64,000 nt of DNA, taken from Acidimicrobiia bacterium. GTDB taxonomy: Bacteria; Actinomycetota; Acidimicrobiia; Acidimicrobiales; Aldehydirespiratoraceae. Positions 25,001 to 33,377 of the stretch are shown here, one piece after another. Numbering within the stretch: the stretch's first letter is position 1; each line of letters starts with the position of its first letter. The stretch covers positions 1-64,000 of the forward strand of contig JAJEDD010000042.1 in the NCBI GenBank assembly GCA_022821685.1. Direction: 5' to 3'. The notes below the pieces were generated by a model. It saw only the letters and a list, made by a program, of their open reading frames with translations. It was not told where the DNA came from and ran no database searches. The position numbers and the translations under genes were made by a program.

Positions 25001-25414
25001 TCAGGTCGCGGCGTCCTCCGACTGGTGGAAGTGCTCGGCTGCGGCAGTGGCGATCTCGTGGTCGATCTGAGGCGAGCCGCCGCCCACGCCGATGGCGCCC
25101 ACGCACACGCCGTCGGCGAACAGGGGCACCCCGCCCGGGTTGACGGTGACTCCGCCAGGGATGATCTCCACCAGGCTGGTCGGGAACATCGGGCGCTCAG
25201 CCCACATGTCCACCAGATCCTTGGTGGGCTTGGCGAAGGCGGCGGCCAGACGGGCCTTGCCCATGGCCATGTAGGGGCCGTGCCAGCGCTTGCCCCGCAC
25301 CACCACCAGCGGATGGCCGGCGTCGTCGTGCACGGCCACGGTGGCGTTGATGCCCCGCTCGACCCCGATGGCTCGGGCCTGGGCCACCAGCGCCATGGCC
25401 TGCTCAACGTCCAT
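25001..25414 (-). CDS. GlcG/HbpS family protein
   Basis: 137 residues with the GlcG/HbpS pattern: helix ALVAQARAIGVERGINATVAVHDDAGHPLVVVR, then RPMFPTSLVEIIPGGVTVNPGGVPLF and GAIGVGGGSPQIDHEIA. Some members bind heme or corrinoids, others accompany aromatic or glycolate catabolism genes with no known activity. It overlaps the amidohydrolase gene by 11 nt, so it belongs to the same operon. It probably assists that pathway; the sequence does not show a cofactor site. Confidence 0.85.
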   Translation of the reverse strand: MDVEQAMALVAQARAIGVERGINATVAVHDDAGHPLVVVRGKRWHGPYMAMGKARLAAAFAKPTKDLVDMWAERPMFPTSLVEIIPGGVTVNPGGVPLFADGVCVGAIGVGGGSPQIDHEIATAAAEHFHQSEDAAT

Positions 25415-26651
25415 GGCTGCTTCCGTTGCCGGCGGTCCGGTCGTCGTCCCACGGGTCCGACAGCAGCCGCAGGTAGCGGGCCGCGTTGTCGGCCATCAGC
25501 TTGCGCAGAGCCTCCTCGCCGATCACCGGCCCCCACGAGATCACGTTGTCGGTGCTGTTGGGGTAGTAGCACTCGGGGTGGGGGAAGTCCGACTCGTACA
25601 TCAGTACGCCGTCGCCGAGTAGGTCGATGACGGCCTTGGTCATCTCCGGTCCCTCGTGCTGCTCGATGGCGCAGAACACCCGGCCCATCTGCACGTACTC
25701 CAGCGGCGTGTGCTTCAAGTCGGCGGGCACCGCGCCCTTCACGTAGTCGACCTGGCTGGTGAGCCGAATGATCCAGTGGGGCAACCAGCCGTGGCCGGTC
25801 TCCACCGTGGCCACTCGCAGGTTGGGGTACCGGTCGAGCATCCCCGACACCAGCACGTAGGCCATCAGCCGCTGGGCGCCCCAGACATGGGCCGCAGTGC
25901 GGGCCACGGCCACGTTGCCCCAGATGTCGCGGTAGCCGGGGAAGTAGGGGGCCTCGTAGAAGAAGCTGTGGTGCATGATGGGCAGGTCGGCTTCGTCCAT
26001 CGCCTGCCAGATCGGCTCCAGGTCGGGATCGTCCACCGGCAGTCCCTCGGGCAGCACCGGCCACACCGCAGACAGCCACTCCTCGTCGGCGTGGGCGCGG
26101 ATGGCGTCGGCGGCCCATTGCGGGTCGGCGCCCGGCGCCAGCAGCAGCCCCTTCAGGCGGCGGGGGTCGGCCGAGCAGTAGTCGGCCATGTAGCGGTGGT
26201 AGGAGCGGTACATGGCCTTGGCCAGGCTGAGGTCGAGCGCGGTGCTGCCCGGCGCCCAGGTGCCGGGGATGATGAAGTTGACGTCCACCCCCTCCACGTC
26301 CATGTTGGCCAGGCGGCCCTCGGAGTTGGTGTGCTGGATACCGTCGGCGATGGGCTTGGCCGCCAGGTTCTTCACCCGCCCCTCGAGCGCCCCCTTGGCC
26401 CCCGCGCCGCGGGTCTCGACCGAGGCGTCGGCCTTGTGGCCCGCCACCCGGCTGTAAGGCTGGGGGTTGACCCGCACCACGCCGTAGGGATGGGGGGGAT
26501 GGCCCCGGCCCGCGGTCGGCTTGGTCACCCGCACGTAGGGGGTGAGCTCGTCGGATCGGTCCTTCAGCTCGCGGTCGCCGTACTCGACTAGCACCTCGAC
26601 CGATGGGGTGACGTGGGTGTCGGCGTCGATCACCCGGTATCCCTGTCTCAT
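25404..26651 (-). CDS. Amidohydrolase_2 family metal-dependent hydrolase
   Basis: 415-residue TIM barrel. The N-terminal strand has VIDADTHVTPS (DxH), then PIMHHSFFYEAPY, ATVETGHGWLPHW and MYESDFPHPECYYP (the ESDFPH motif), which give the metal-binding residues of the ACMSD/gamma-resorcylate decarboxylase-like group. Members decarboxylate or hydrolyse aromatic or ring-cleavage products. The neighbouring UbiD and HpaB-like genes suggest a step in aromatic compound breakdown. ATG 26651; 60 nt lie between it and the UbiD gene. The exact reaction cannot be read from the sequence. Confidence 0.88.
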   Translation of the reverse strand: MRQGYRVIDADTHVTPSVEVLVEYGDRELKDRSDELTPYVRVTKPTAGRGHPPHPYGVVRVNPQPYSRVAGHKADASVETRGAGAKGALEGRVKNLAAKPIADGIQHTNSEGRLANMDVEGVDVNFIIPGTWAPGSTALDLSLAKAMYRSYHRYMADYCSADPRRLKGLLLAPGADPQWAADAIRAHADEEWLSAVWPVLPEGLPVDDPDLEPIWQAMDEADLPIMHHSFFYEAPYFPGYRDIWGNVAVARTAAHVWGAQRLMAYVLVSGMLDRYPNLRVATVETGHGWLPHWIIRLTSQVDYVKGAVPADLKHTPLEYVQMGRVFCAIEQHEGPEMTKAVIDLLGDGVLMYESDFPHPECYYPNSTDNVISWGPVIGEEALRKLMADNAARYLRLLSDPWDDDRTAGNGSSHGR

Positions 26652-26711
26652 GGCATCCTCTCAGTGTGCGATATGGGGGGCGCGTCTTGGGGTCTACGGT
26701 TCATGCGGGAG

Positions 26712-28127
26712 CTACTCATGGCGGCCCAGCCAGCTCAGCACGGTGGCCCCGGAGTAGGCCGCATCGAGCTCGCCGCCGCCGGGGGGCGCCGCGAACGAGA
26801 TGCGCTCGAAGTCGGCTCGGCGCTCGAAGGGCACCGACGCGTCCAAGATGATCTTGGTGCCCACCCCGGCCTGCGAGGTGCGCACATACTCGTGGCCCCG
26901 CATTCCACCCAGCACCACCAGGTCCGACGCGGCGTCGAAGCGGGTGGCCAGCGCGTAGGCCACATCGTCGGGGTCGTGGAGGTCGATGTCGTCGTCGACC
27001 AGCACGATCATGTTGAGATCCTTGAGCGCGCCGAAGGCGGCCAGCGCGGCGTTGCGGCCCATACCGTCGTCGCGCTCGGACCGCTTCGACAGCGCCATCA
27101 CCAGCTGGAAGCGGTGCAGCCCGCCCGCGGGCATGCACACGTCGCTGACGATCGGGGTGACCGGCCGGACCGCCTCCTGGGCGGCCACCTCCAGCACATG
27201 CTTGCGCAGCGCGATCGTCTCGCGGCCGGCGCCGTTGATGGCGTGGTAGACGGGCTCGTGGCGGCTGGTGAGCGCGGTCACCTGCATGGTCGGGGCCGGC
27301 CCGGCCGGCGAGGCGTACCCCACGAACTCACCGAACGGGCCCTCCGTCACCGTCTCGCCGGCTTGGATCACTCCTTCGAGCACGATCTCGGTTTCGGCGG
27401 GAACCTCCACGTCCTGCGACACGGCCGGCGCCACCGGCAGCGGCGCCCCGCGGCAGCCGCCCGCGGCGCACAGCTCGTCGCGGCTCTCGGGCATGAGCGC
27501 CCCCATGGTGGAGGCGGCATAGATCAGGGCCGCGTCGGTGCCGATGCACACCGCAACCGGCAGGTCTCGGCCCATCTCAGCGGCGTGGTCGAGGGCCCGG
27601 CCCAGATGACGCCCGTGATCGATCTTCACCGCCACCCGATCGGCGCCGGTCAGCTGGAGCCGGTGGAACGACGCGTTGCGCACCCCGGTCAGCGGATCGC
27701 GCACGATGAGCACGCCGGCGGTGACGAAGCGTCCGCCGTCGCCGGGGGCGTGCCGCAGCACGGGAAGCTGTGCGGCGAGATCGATCTCGCCTGAGCGACG
27801 CACCTGCTGCTGGGCGGGCGGATCGCTCACCGTCTCGGGCTCGATGTCGGTGTGGATGCCCCTGGCCAGCGCGGCCCGCAGCCGCGGCCGGTCGAGGCCC
27901 ATGGCCGCCTCCGACGACTCCGGGGTGGCGAACACGTTGCCGATCACCGGGATCTCGTGGTCCTTGACCGTCTCGAACAGCAGCGCCGCCCCGGCGTCGT
28001 GGTGCTTCATGAGCGCGGCGGCCTCGAGGTCATAATCGACCACCCGCGACACCCGGGCCAGCAGCCCGGCCCGGTCGAGGCGGCGCAGCGCGCTGCGGAA
28101 GCCGGTATCGAGCACCCCGACCGTCAT
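26712..28127 (-). CDS. UbiD family (de)carboxylase
   Basis: 471 residues. The central EGPFGEFVGYASP is the UbiD hallmark, and MGRNAALAAFGALKDLNMIVLVDDDIDLHDPDDVAYAL follows in the C-terminal half. UbiD enzymes use prenylated FMN, made by UbiX, to decarboxylate (or carboxylate) aromatic or unsaturated acids; no ubiX lies in the window. ATG 28127 overlaps the HpaB stop (ATGA), so decarboxylase and monooxygenase are made together. Substrate unknown; likely a hydroxybenzoate-type acid given the neighbours. Confidence 0.92.
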   Translation of the reverse strand: MTVGVLDTGFRSALRRLDRAGLLARVSRVVDYDLEAAALMKHHDAGAALLFETVKDHEIPVIGNVFATPESSEAAMGLDRPRLRAALARGIHTDIEPETVSDPPAQQQVRRSGEIDLAAQLPVLRHAPGDGGRFVTAGVLIVRDPLTGVRNASFHRLQLTGADRVAVKIDHGRHLGRALDHAAEMGRDLPVAVCIGTDAALIYAASTMGALMPESRDELCAAGGCRGAPLPVAPAVSQDVEVPAETEIVLEGVIQAGETVTEGPFGEFVGYASPAGPAPTMQVTALTSRHEPVYHAINGAGRETIALRKHVLEVAAQEAVRPVTPIVSDVCMPAGGLHRFQLVMALSKRSERDDGMGRNAALAAFGALKDLNMIVLVDDDIDLHDPDDVAYALATRFDAASDLVVLGGMRGHEYVRTSQAGVGTKIILDASVPFERRADFERISFAAPPGGGELDAAYSGATVLSWLGRHE

Positions 28128-29599
28128 GAACCGTCACCGATGCTGCCGTGGGAACCGGGTGTCTCGGCCAGGCAGCGCAGCACCATGGAGCGGGCCCGCT
28201 CCCAGTCGTAGTTGCGGTACAGGCGGCCCTGCACCACCGACGCCGATCCGGCGTAGAACATCTCGTACTGGAAGTGTCGGCTGGCGAACTCCGAGCCGAT
28301 GGCGTCCCACACCAGCTTGAGCAGCGCCACCCGATGCTCGGCGTCCACCTCGGGCCAGCGTACGAAGCGCTCGAGGTCGGCCCTGGTGACCGGGTCGTCC
28401 CAGGCCCGCGCCGACGACGGCACCTGGATGGTGGTGCCGCCGGTCAACTCCCGCAGCGCGTAGGTGACGTCTCGATACAGCGACGGCTGCAGCGTCATCG
28501 CCGCGTACAGCATCTCGGGATCGGGCCGGGCCACGCCGGCGTCGTCGATGACTGCGTTGTACTCGCCGGCCAGCACCAGCCCGTGGGGGACCGACGCGTC
28601 GGCGGCCACCCGGGCCAGCGCCAGCTGGAAGTTCCGGTCGGCGGACTGGCCCGACCATTCGGCTACCTGCGAGGCCAGCCCGGCCAGGAACCTCATCTTC
28701 ACCGCGTAGCGGATCTGGGCCTGGGTATTGCCCAGCACATGGGCGGGGGTGCGGTTGAACTGGGCGAAGGTGATGTCGCGGTCGCGGTCCACAAAGACGT
28801 GCTCGGCGGGCACGTCCACATCGTCGAACACCACCAGCGCGTCGGTCTCGTCGTAGACGGCCGACAGCGGATAGTCGCTTGCCGCGGTGACGTCGCGGCC
28901 GTAGGGCCGGCGGGGGTAGATGCGCAGCCGGGGATGGTTGACGGGGATCGCCACCGACAGTCCGTAGTCGTCGGCGCCGGGCGGCAGGGGCTGGATGGAG
29001 CTCACGAACAGGTAGTCCGACATGAGCGTGCCGGTGCCGAGCATCTGGGCGCCGCTCACCACCACGCCGTCGTCGCCGGAGCGGGTGATGGAGGCGTAGA
29101 GGTGGGGCTCGTACTGCTCGTGGGGACCCTTCGACCGGTCGATCTGGGGGTGGATGATGGTGTAGGTGACGTACAGGTCCTCATCGCGGGCCCACTCGTA
29201 GAAGCGCTGCACGTTGTCGGCGTAGCGGTCGCCCGCCTTGGCGAAGGTGTCGAGCGAGCCCGAGAAGCCGGCGAAGAAGGAGGCCACATGGTCAGGCGAC
29301 CGGCCCAGATAGCCGAAGCTCAGCTCCGACCAGGCCTCGATGGCCAGCCGGCGGCGGCGCAGGTCGTCCACCGTGCGGGGCACCAGCCAGCTCAGGTTGA
29401 CCGGTCGGCCGTCGCTGGGCGACTCGTAGGTCATCAGCTCGCGGTTGGCCGGATCGGCAGCGAAGTCGTAGAGCCGGGCCACGGTGGCCACACCGGCCGC
29501 GAAGGCGGGATGGGTGGAGACGTCGTCGACCGGCTCGCCGTCGAGGATCACGTTGCGCCCGTCCCTCAACGACTCGACGTAACTGTCTCCTGTCCGCAT
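28124..29599 (-). CDS. 4-hydroxyphenylacetate 3-monooxygenase (HpaB) family oxygenase component
   Basis: 491 residues of the acyl-CoA-dehydrogenase-like HpaB fold: N-terminal YVESLRDGRNVILDGEPV, then RSPDHVASFFAGFSG, TIIHPQIDRSK, VSGAQMLGTGTLMSDYLFV and FDDVDVPAEHVF. These FADH2-dependent enzymes hydroxylate phenols ortho to the hydroxyl. A separate flavin reductase (HpaC) is needed; the nearest candidate is the flavin reductase gene at 35013-35519. First gene of the operon: GGAGG lies only 4 nt before ATG 29599, a short spacing. It is divergent from the MFS gene over a 103-nt region with an inverted repeat. Confidence 0.92.
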   Translation of the reverse strand: MRTGDSYVESLRDGRNVILDGEPVDDVSTHPAFAAGVATVARLYDFAADPANRELMTYESPSDGRPVNLSWLVPRTVDDLRRRRLAIEAWSELSFGYLGRSPDHVASFFAGFSGSLDTFAKAGDRYADNVQRFYEWARDEDLYVTYTIIHPQIDRSKGPHEQYEPHLYASITRSGDDGVVVSGAQMLGTGTLMSDYLFVSSIQPLPPGADDYGLSVAIPVNHPRLRIYPRRPYGRDVTAASDYPLSAVYDETDALVVFDDVDVPAEHVFVDRDRDITFAQFNRTPAHVLGNTQAQIRYAVKMRFLAGLASQVAEWSGQSADRNFQLALARVAADASVPHGLVLAGEYNAVIDDAGVARPDPEMLYAAMTLQPSLYRDVTYALRELTGGTTIQVPSSARAWDDPVTRADLERFVRWPEVDAEHRVALLKLVWDAIGSEFASRHFQYEMFYAGSASVVQGRLYRNYDWERARSMVLRCLAETPGSHGSIGDGS

Positions 29600-29656
29600 C
29601 GGTCCTCCAGGGGCGCGAAGGCCGCCCGGCGCGAGGCCTGCCCTCGGGGCAGATTG

Positions 29657-29690
29657 TCCGACACCTTGCCCGCGCTGTCAAACTGTCGGA
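29657..29690. promoter_or_regulatory. Inverted repeat in divergent HpaB/MFS promoter region
   Basis: TCCGACA (29657-29663) and TGTCGGA (29684-29690) are perfect complements with a 20-nt spacer. The position between two divergent genes fits an operator controlling both the catabolic operon and the exporter. Confidence 0.45.
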
Positions 29691-29702
29691 TGTGAGGACC
29701 GC

Positions 29703-30923
29703 GTGAGGCTTGCGCTGGGCCAACTGGCCGACACGCTCAGCGATGCCAACTTTCGCCGCTACGCCACCGCCCAGTTCCTGCACGGCGCCGGCATGTGGGC
29801 CCATCACCTGGCCGAGGTGTGGCTGGTGTATGAGATCACCGGCAGCGCCTTCGCGGTGGGACTCACCGTGGCGCTGCGCTCGGGGCTGGCCGTGGTGTTG
29901 GCGCCGGTGGCGGGAACGCTGGCCGACCGCAGGGACCGGCGCGTCCTGCTGGCCTCCACCCAGGCGTCGAAGGCGGTGGTGGCCAGCGGGCTGGCCGTAT
30001 TGGCGCTGGCGATGGGCGAAGACCTGCCTCTGGCGGTGCTGTTCGCCGCGGTGGCGCTGCTGGGGGCGATCGGCGCCATCGACACCCCGCTGCGGCGAGC
30101 CTTCGTGCGCGACGTGGTGATCGCCGACGGCGTCAACCGGGCGGCCCGGCTGCACACGTCAGTGATGTCGGTGGGGCGGTTCCTGGGAAGCGGCGCCGCC
30201 TGGCTCTTCTTGAGCCTGTCACTGTCTTGGGCCTGCTTCGCCATCAACGGGGCCACCTCGCTGGTGGCGGCGCTGCTGGTGCTGCGGGTGGTGCCCACCA
30301 CCGCCAAGGTGTCGGCCGAGGCCCGGGCCGCCGGGGGCCGGGTGCTCGGCTACCTGATGCGCACTCCGACGGTGACGATCCCGCTGGCGCTGCTGTGCTC
30401 GTTCACCCTGTTCGGCTGGAATCTGGCGGTCCTGCTGCCGGTGGTGGCCGACAAGCAGCTGGCCGGCGGAGCGGGCACGTTCGCGATCCTGGCCCAGGTC
30501 ATGGCCGTCGGCAGCCTGATCGGCTCGGTGATGATGGCGACCTCCAAGCTGGAGGGGCTGCGCAGCCTCGGCGTGCTGCTGGCCGTGTTCGGCGCCGCCG
30601 TGTTCCCGCTAGCCGCGGTGAGCCACCTGATCGGAGGGATGGTGGCCATCTTCGTGGTCGGCGTCATCGGCGGCGGATACTTGAGCCTGTCCAACGCCTC
30701 GGTGCAGACCGCGGCCGATCCCCGCCTTCAGGGCCGAGTGTCGGCCGTGTACGGAGTGGTGTTCGTGGGAGCCCGCGCCGTGGGCGGCCCCATCCTGGGC
30801 TGGCTGGTGGACGCCTTCGGCAGCCGCGTCGCCCTGATCACAGTGGCCGCAGTAACCGCAGCCTGCGCCCTAGCCGGCCTGCTAGCCGCCCACCGATCCA
30901 AGAAAGGAACACTGCAATGCTGA
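29703..30923 (+). CDS. MFS transporter (EntS/MdtH-like exporter family)
   Basis: 406 residues with about 11-12 membrane helices. The loop between helices 2 and 3 reads GTLADRRDRRVLLAS, the MFS motif A; helix 4-5 has DTPLRRAFVRDVVIADGVNRAARL, typical of the DUF894/EntS-like exporters; a second A-like motif is QGRVSAVYGV. Start GTG 29703. Its stop (30921-30923) overlaps the ATG of a VOC-gene remnant, so this gene was once coupled to that enzyme gene. Substrate unknown. Confidence 0.88.
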   Translation: MRLALGQLADTLSDANFRRYATAQFLHGAGMWAHHLAEVWLVYEITGSAFAVGLTVALRSGLAVVLAPVAGTLADRRDRRVLLASTQASKAVVASGLAVLALAMGEDLPLAVLFAAVALLGAIGAIDTPLRRAFVRDVVIADGVNRAARLHTSVMSVGRFLGSGAAWLFLSLSLSWACFAINGATSLVAALLVLRVVPTTAKVSAEARAAGGRVLGYLMRTPTVTIPLALLCSFTLFGWNLAVLLPVVADKQLAGGAGTFAILAQVMAVGSLIGSVMMATSKLEGLRSLGVLLAVFGAAVFPLAAVSHLIGGMVAIFVVGVIGGGYLSLSNASVQTAADPRLQGRVSAVYGVVFVGARAVGGPILGWLVDAFGSRVALITVAAVTAACALAGLLAAHRSKKGTLQC

Positions 30924-30994
30924 CTCAGGGACTTGACCATCCGGACCAAGCCTAGTCCCCATAGGTAACCCCTCCTACCTCTATGGGTAGCCGC
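30917..30994 (+). pseudogene. Internally deleted remnant of the VOC-family gene
   Basis: The first 24 nt (ATGCTGACTCAGGGACTTGA then CCAT) are identical to the start of the intact VOC gene at 32904. Right after them comes a segment matching that gene's 3' end (GTCCCCATAGG.AGCCCCTCC.ACCT). About 380 nt in between are missing, giving a 12-codon frame that stops at once. The remnant overlaps the MFS stop codon. Confidence 0.8.
30958..30987. terminator. Hairpin between convergent genes
   Basis: CCCATA (30958-30963) pairs with TATGGG (30982-30987) and GGTA (30964-30967) with TACC (30976-30979), with a two-base bulge. It lies between the convergent MFS and HIRAN-like genes and may act as a bidirectional terminator; no T tract is seen. 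Confidence 0.4.
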
Positions 30995-31020
30995 CACCCC
31001 GCGCGCCAGCCACCGCCTCC

Positions 31021-31794
31021 TCAGGAAGTCATCGGCTGATACTCGGGATCCGCAAGAGGGTCGTAGCCGTCAGGCCACGGCGCCCGCAGCCGGCACAACA
31101 GACGTATATGGGGTGGTGACGTCTCGGGGTTGACGTGCTCCGCCGTGACCTCGACGGGACTATCCAGGTCGCGCAGTTCATGAACCATGTTGACCAGGCA
31201 ATCGGGCATCCAGCCCAGTTGACGACCTGTGCGAGCGATGACCAGGATGGCCCGACGGTTCACCGGGTTGTCAGGCTGGTCCACAAGTTCCAGTACCTCA
31301 CCCGGCTGCACGTCTTCGACGGCGGCTGCGGCACCGTCGAGATGTCGGATGCCCCGAACGAAGAACAGCGTCGTCAGGGCACCCTCAGCAGTGCGCTCGG
31401 GATGGGCGAACACCTCGACTCGATCAGTCGCCCTACGGCCCTCACTGCGAATCAAGACCTCGAAGGGGTCCGTATCCACATCGAGAGCCAGCTCCGAGAC
31501 GTAATGGCCATAGTCGGGGCGACTCCGGGGCATCAGACGATTCCTGAATACCGGAAAGAGGCATTCACTCTCGTAGACGCGGTGCAACTCGGGCAGTCCC
31601 GGTAGGCAGACGAAGCCGTCGAACTGCTCGGCTGCCTTCAGGTAGACGAATCGGTACGAGTCTCCCTCGGCCGTTTGCAGGCGCGTCAAGACTCCGACAG
31701 GACGGATCAGACCCTCTGGGTTGCGCCAAGCGGCATAGAGGCGGTGTTCGCCGGGCTCGGTCATGTGCGTCACCGTAGTTGCGGGGTACGACAT
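31021..31794 (-). CDS. HIRAN-like protein with HipA N-subdomain-like segment
   Basis: 257 residues from ATG 31794. The first half (GVLTRLQTAEGDSYRFVYLK ... GLPELHRVYESECLFPVFRNRLM) resembles the small N-terminal subdomain of HipA kinases; the second half (VNRRAILVIARTGRQLGWMPDCLVNMV) resembles a HIRAN domain, a nucleic-acid end-binding fold. The kinase-like gene lies directly upstream, overlapping at its stop or leaving a few nt depending on the start (ATG 31764 is an alternative). The layout recalls split HipA systems in which the N-subdomain is a separate protein that controls the kinase. Domain calls are by pattern and need a profile search. Confidence 0.6.
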   Translation of the reverse strand: MSYPATTVTHMTEPGEHRLYAAWRNPEGLIRPVGVLTRLQTAEGDSYRFVYLKAAEQFDGFVCLPGLPELHRVYESECLFPVFRNRLMPRSRPDYGHYVSELALDVDTDPFEVLIRSEGRRATDRVEVFAHPERTAEGALTTLFFVRGIRHLDGAAAAVEDVQPGEVLELVDQPDNPVNRRAILVIARTGRQLGWMPDCLVNMVHELRDLDSPVEVTAEHVNPETSPPHIRLLCRLRAPWPDGYDPLADPEYQPMTS

Positions 31795-31799
31795 CGAAC

Positions 31800-32750
31800 C
31801 TAGTGGAACTCGGCGAGCAGCCGACGGCAATTCCGCCGGATCACCCGTTCAGCGAACTGTTGCGCCAAGGGCGACATGCGGTTCTCCGGGATCATCCGGA
31901 TGGGTTCGACGAGGTGGTCCACGTCTGTGCAGCGGCCCGCCCAACGCTGGCGGACAGACTCGTCGGTCAAGTCCAAGGCACGTATGGCGGCCAGGACTGG
32001 ATGCGGCCGACCTTCAAACTTCGACTTCGCTCGGTCGGCCCACGCTTCGGGCATGTCATTTCGGTCGCGGGTGTGCAGGTGTCGCATGCGCCGCTCGTCG
32101 TCGAGTTGAAATCCCAGACACGAGGCGTGGTCGAAGGTGGGCGCGAGACGGCGGACACCGGCGCGGTCGATCACCGCCCAGTTTTCCTCGTGTCGGTCGG
32201 TGTTGCCGACCTCGGCGTCCAACAGCAGATAGCCAACGAACAGATCCCATGCCGTTGTGTGGTCGTCGATGCCGCTGGGCGCCTCGACGTCGTCAAGCGC
32301 CTTCCGGATGGCCTCGACGGTATGTCCAATCCGCTCGGGACCGACCAATTCCACGCCCACGAGTTGGTTGCCATGAATCAACTCTTCTGGACTCTGGGGC
32401 GGATCGCCGCTAGGCGGGGCAAGAACTGACTTGCTGATGATGCCGTAGCCCGGCGCCTCTGCAGCCCGATCCAAAGCGAGTTCCGTGCGGGCCGCGGGGA
32501 CACCGAGCCGTCCAGCGACCCCCTTGGCGACGCGCTCGGACCAGTCGTCCCCCTTCCGATAACTGGTACCGTCACTTCGTCGATTATCGGTGGTGAACTT
32601 CATGAGCCAGCGATTGCCGTCCGGATCGAGGATCCACCGCTTGGGCTTCGTGCCGAGTTGCTCCCGCCGCACGACCGCCCAGTCAGTGACGTCGAACACG
32701 GGGTAGCGTTCAGCGTCGACCGCTGTGGACAAGACCTCGGGTCCAGCCAT
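31800..32750 (-). CDS. HipA-like Ser/Thr kinase-fold protein
   Basis: 316 residues from ATG 32750. The C-terminal half holds the HipA-type catalytic centre: LLLDAEVGNTDRHEENWAVI (catalytic Asp with the downstream Asn) and LAPTFDHASCLGF (the metal-binding DH/DFG equivalent). The N-terminal half has KRWILDPDGNRWLMKFTTDN, a plausible ATP-binding lobe with a Lys. HipA kinases phosphorylate aminoacyl-tRNA synthetases or other targets and act as toxins. No HTH (HipB-like) gene is present; the downstream HIRAN-like gene is the only partner. Together they look like a two-gene toxin-antitoxin or defence cassette dropped between an exporter gene and its former VOC neighbour. Confidence 0.72.
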   Translation of the reverse strand: MAGPEVLSTAVDAERYPVFDVTDWAVVRREQLGTKPKRWILDPDGNRWLMKFTTDNRRSDGTSYRKGDDWSERVAKGVAGRLGVPAARTELALDRAAEAPGYGIISKSVLAPPSGDPPQSPEELIHGNQLVGVELVGPERIGHTVEAIRKALDDVEAPSGIDDHTTAWDLFVGYLLLDAEVGNTDRHEENWAVIDRAGVRRLAPTFDHASCLGFQLDDERRMRHLHTRDRNDMPEAWADRAKSKFEGRPHPVLAAIRALDLTDESVRQRWAGRCTDVDHLVEPIRMIPENRMSPLAQQFAERVIRRNCRRLLAEFH

Positions 32751-32903
32751 CACGACACATTCAAGCGCGGACTCTGGACAACTGGTTTGCGCCAAGCCTG
32801 GGCTGGGCGTGGCACCGAAGCCAGACGGCCCCGCAATTGGGAGTATCACGCGCGTCCAGTTCGTAGCATCTTGAAGAATTGGCGTATCGGCAAGGGGACG
32901 AGG

Positions 32904-33353
32904 ATGCTGACTCAGGGACTTGACCATGTGGCGGTCATCACCAACGACTCCGACCGGCTCCAGGCCTTCTACATCGAAATGTTCGGGGCCACCGTGGAGT
33001 TCGACGGCGAGGAGTTCCCCGGCGGGCCTCGCATGACCGTCATCAACATCGGCCCGGCCACCGAGTTGAACGTTTTCGAGATCGACGGCAACGAGCAGGC
33101 CGACCACCAGACGCCGATGTTCGGGCGGGGCCGGCTCGACCACATCGGCCTGCACGCGGCCAGCCTCGAGGACTTCGGCGAGATCCGCGCCCGGCTCACC
33201 GCCGTCGGGGCCACCGACGGCACCGTCACCGACTTCGGCCGTAAGCTCAGCCTGTTCTTCCGGGACCCCGACCGCATGGAATGCGAGGTGCTGGTGTCCA
33301 ACCCCGAACCAGGCCAGGTCCCCATAGGCAGCCCCTCCCACCTGTACTCCTGA
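32904..33353 (+). CDS. VOC (glyoxalase/bleomycin resistance/dioxygenase) superfamily protein
   Basis: 149 residues with two beta-alpha-beta-beta-beta modules. Candidate metal ligands: His8 (GLDHVAV), the His in GRLDHIGLHA and the Glu in MECEVLV. A single-domain VOC protein of this size dimerises; it may be a lyase, epimerase or dioxygenase. AAGGGG stands about 8 nt upstream of ATG 32904. A shortened copy of its ends lies at 30917 directly after the MFS gene, so the MFS and VOC genes were formerly adjacent. A role in the nearby catabolic cluster is possible. Confidence 0.85.
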   Translation: MLTQGLDHVAVITNDSDRLQAFYIEMFGATVEFDGEEFPGGPRMTVINIGPATELNVFEIDGNEQADHQTPMFGRGRLDHIGLHAASLEDFGEIRARLTAVGATDGTVTDFGRKLSLFFRDPDRMECEVLVSNPEPGQVPIGSPSHLYS

Positions 33354-33377
33354 CAATGGGTCCGCTAGGCGAGGCGG

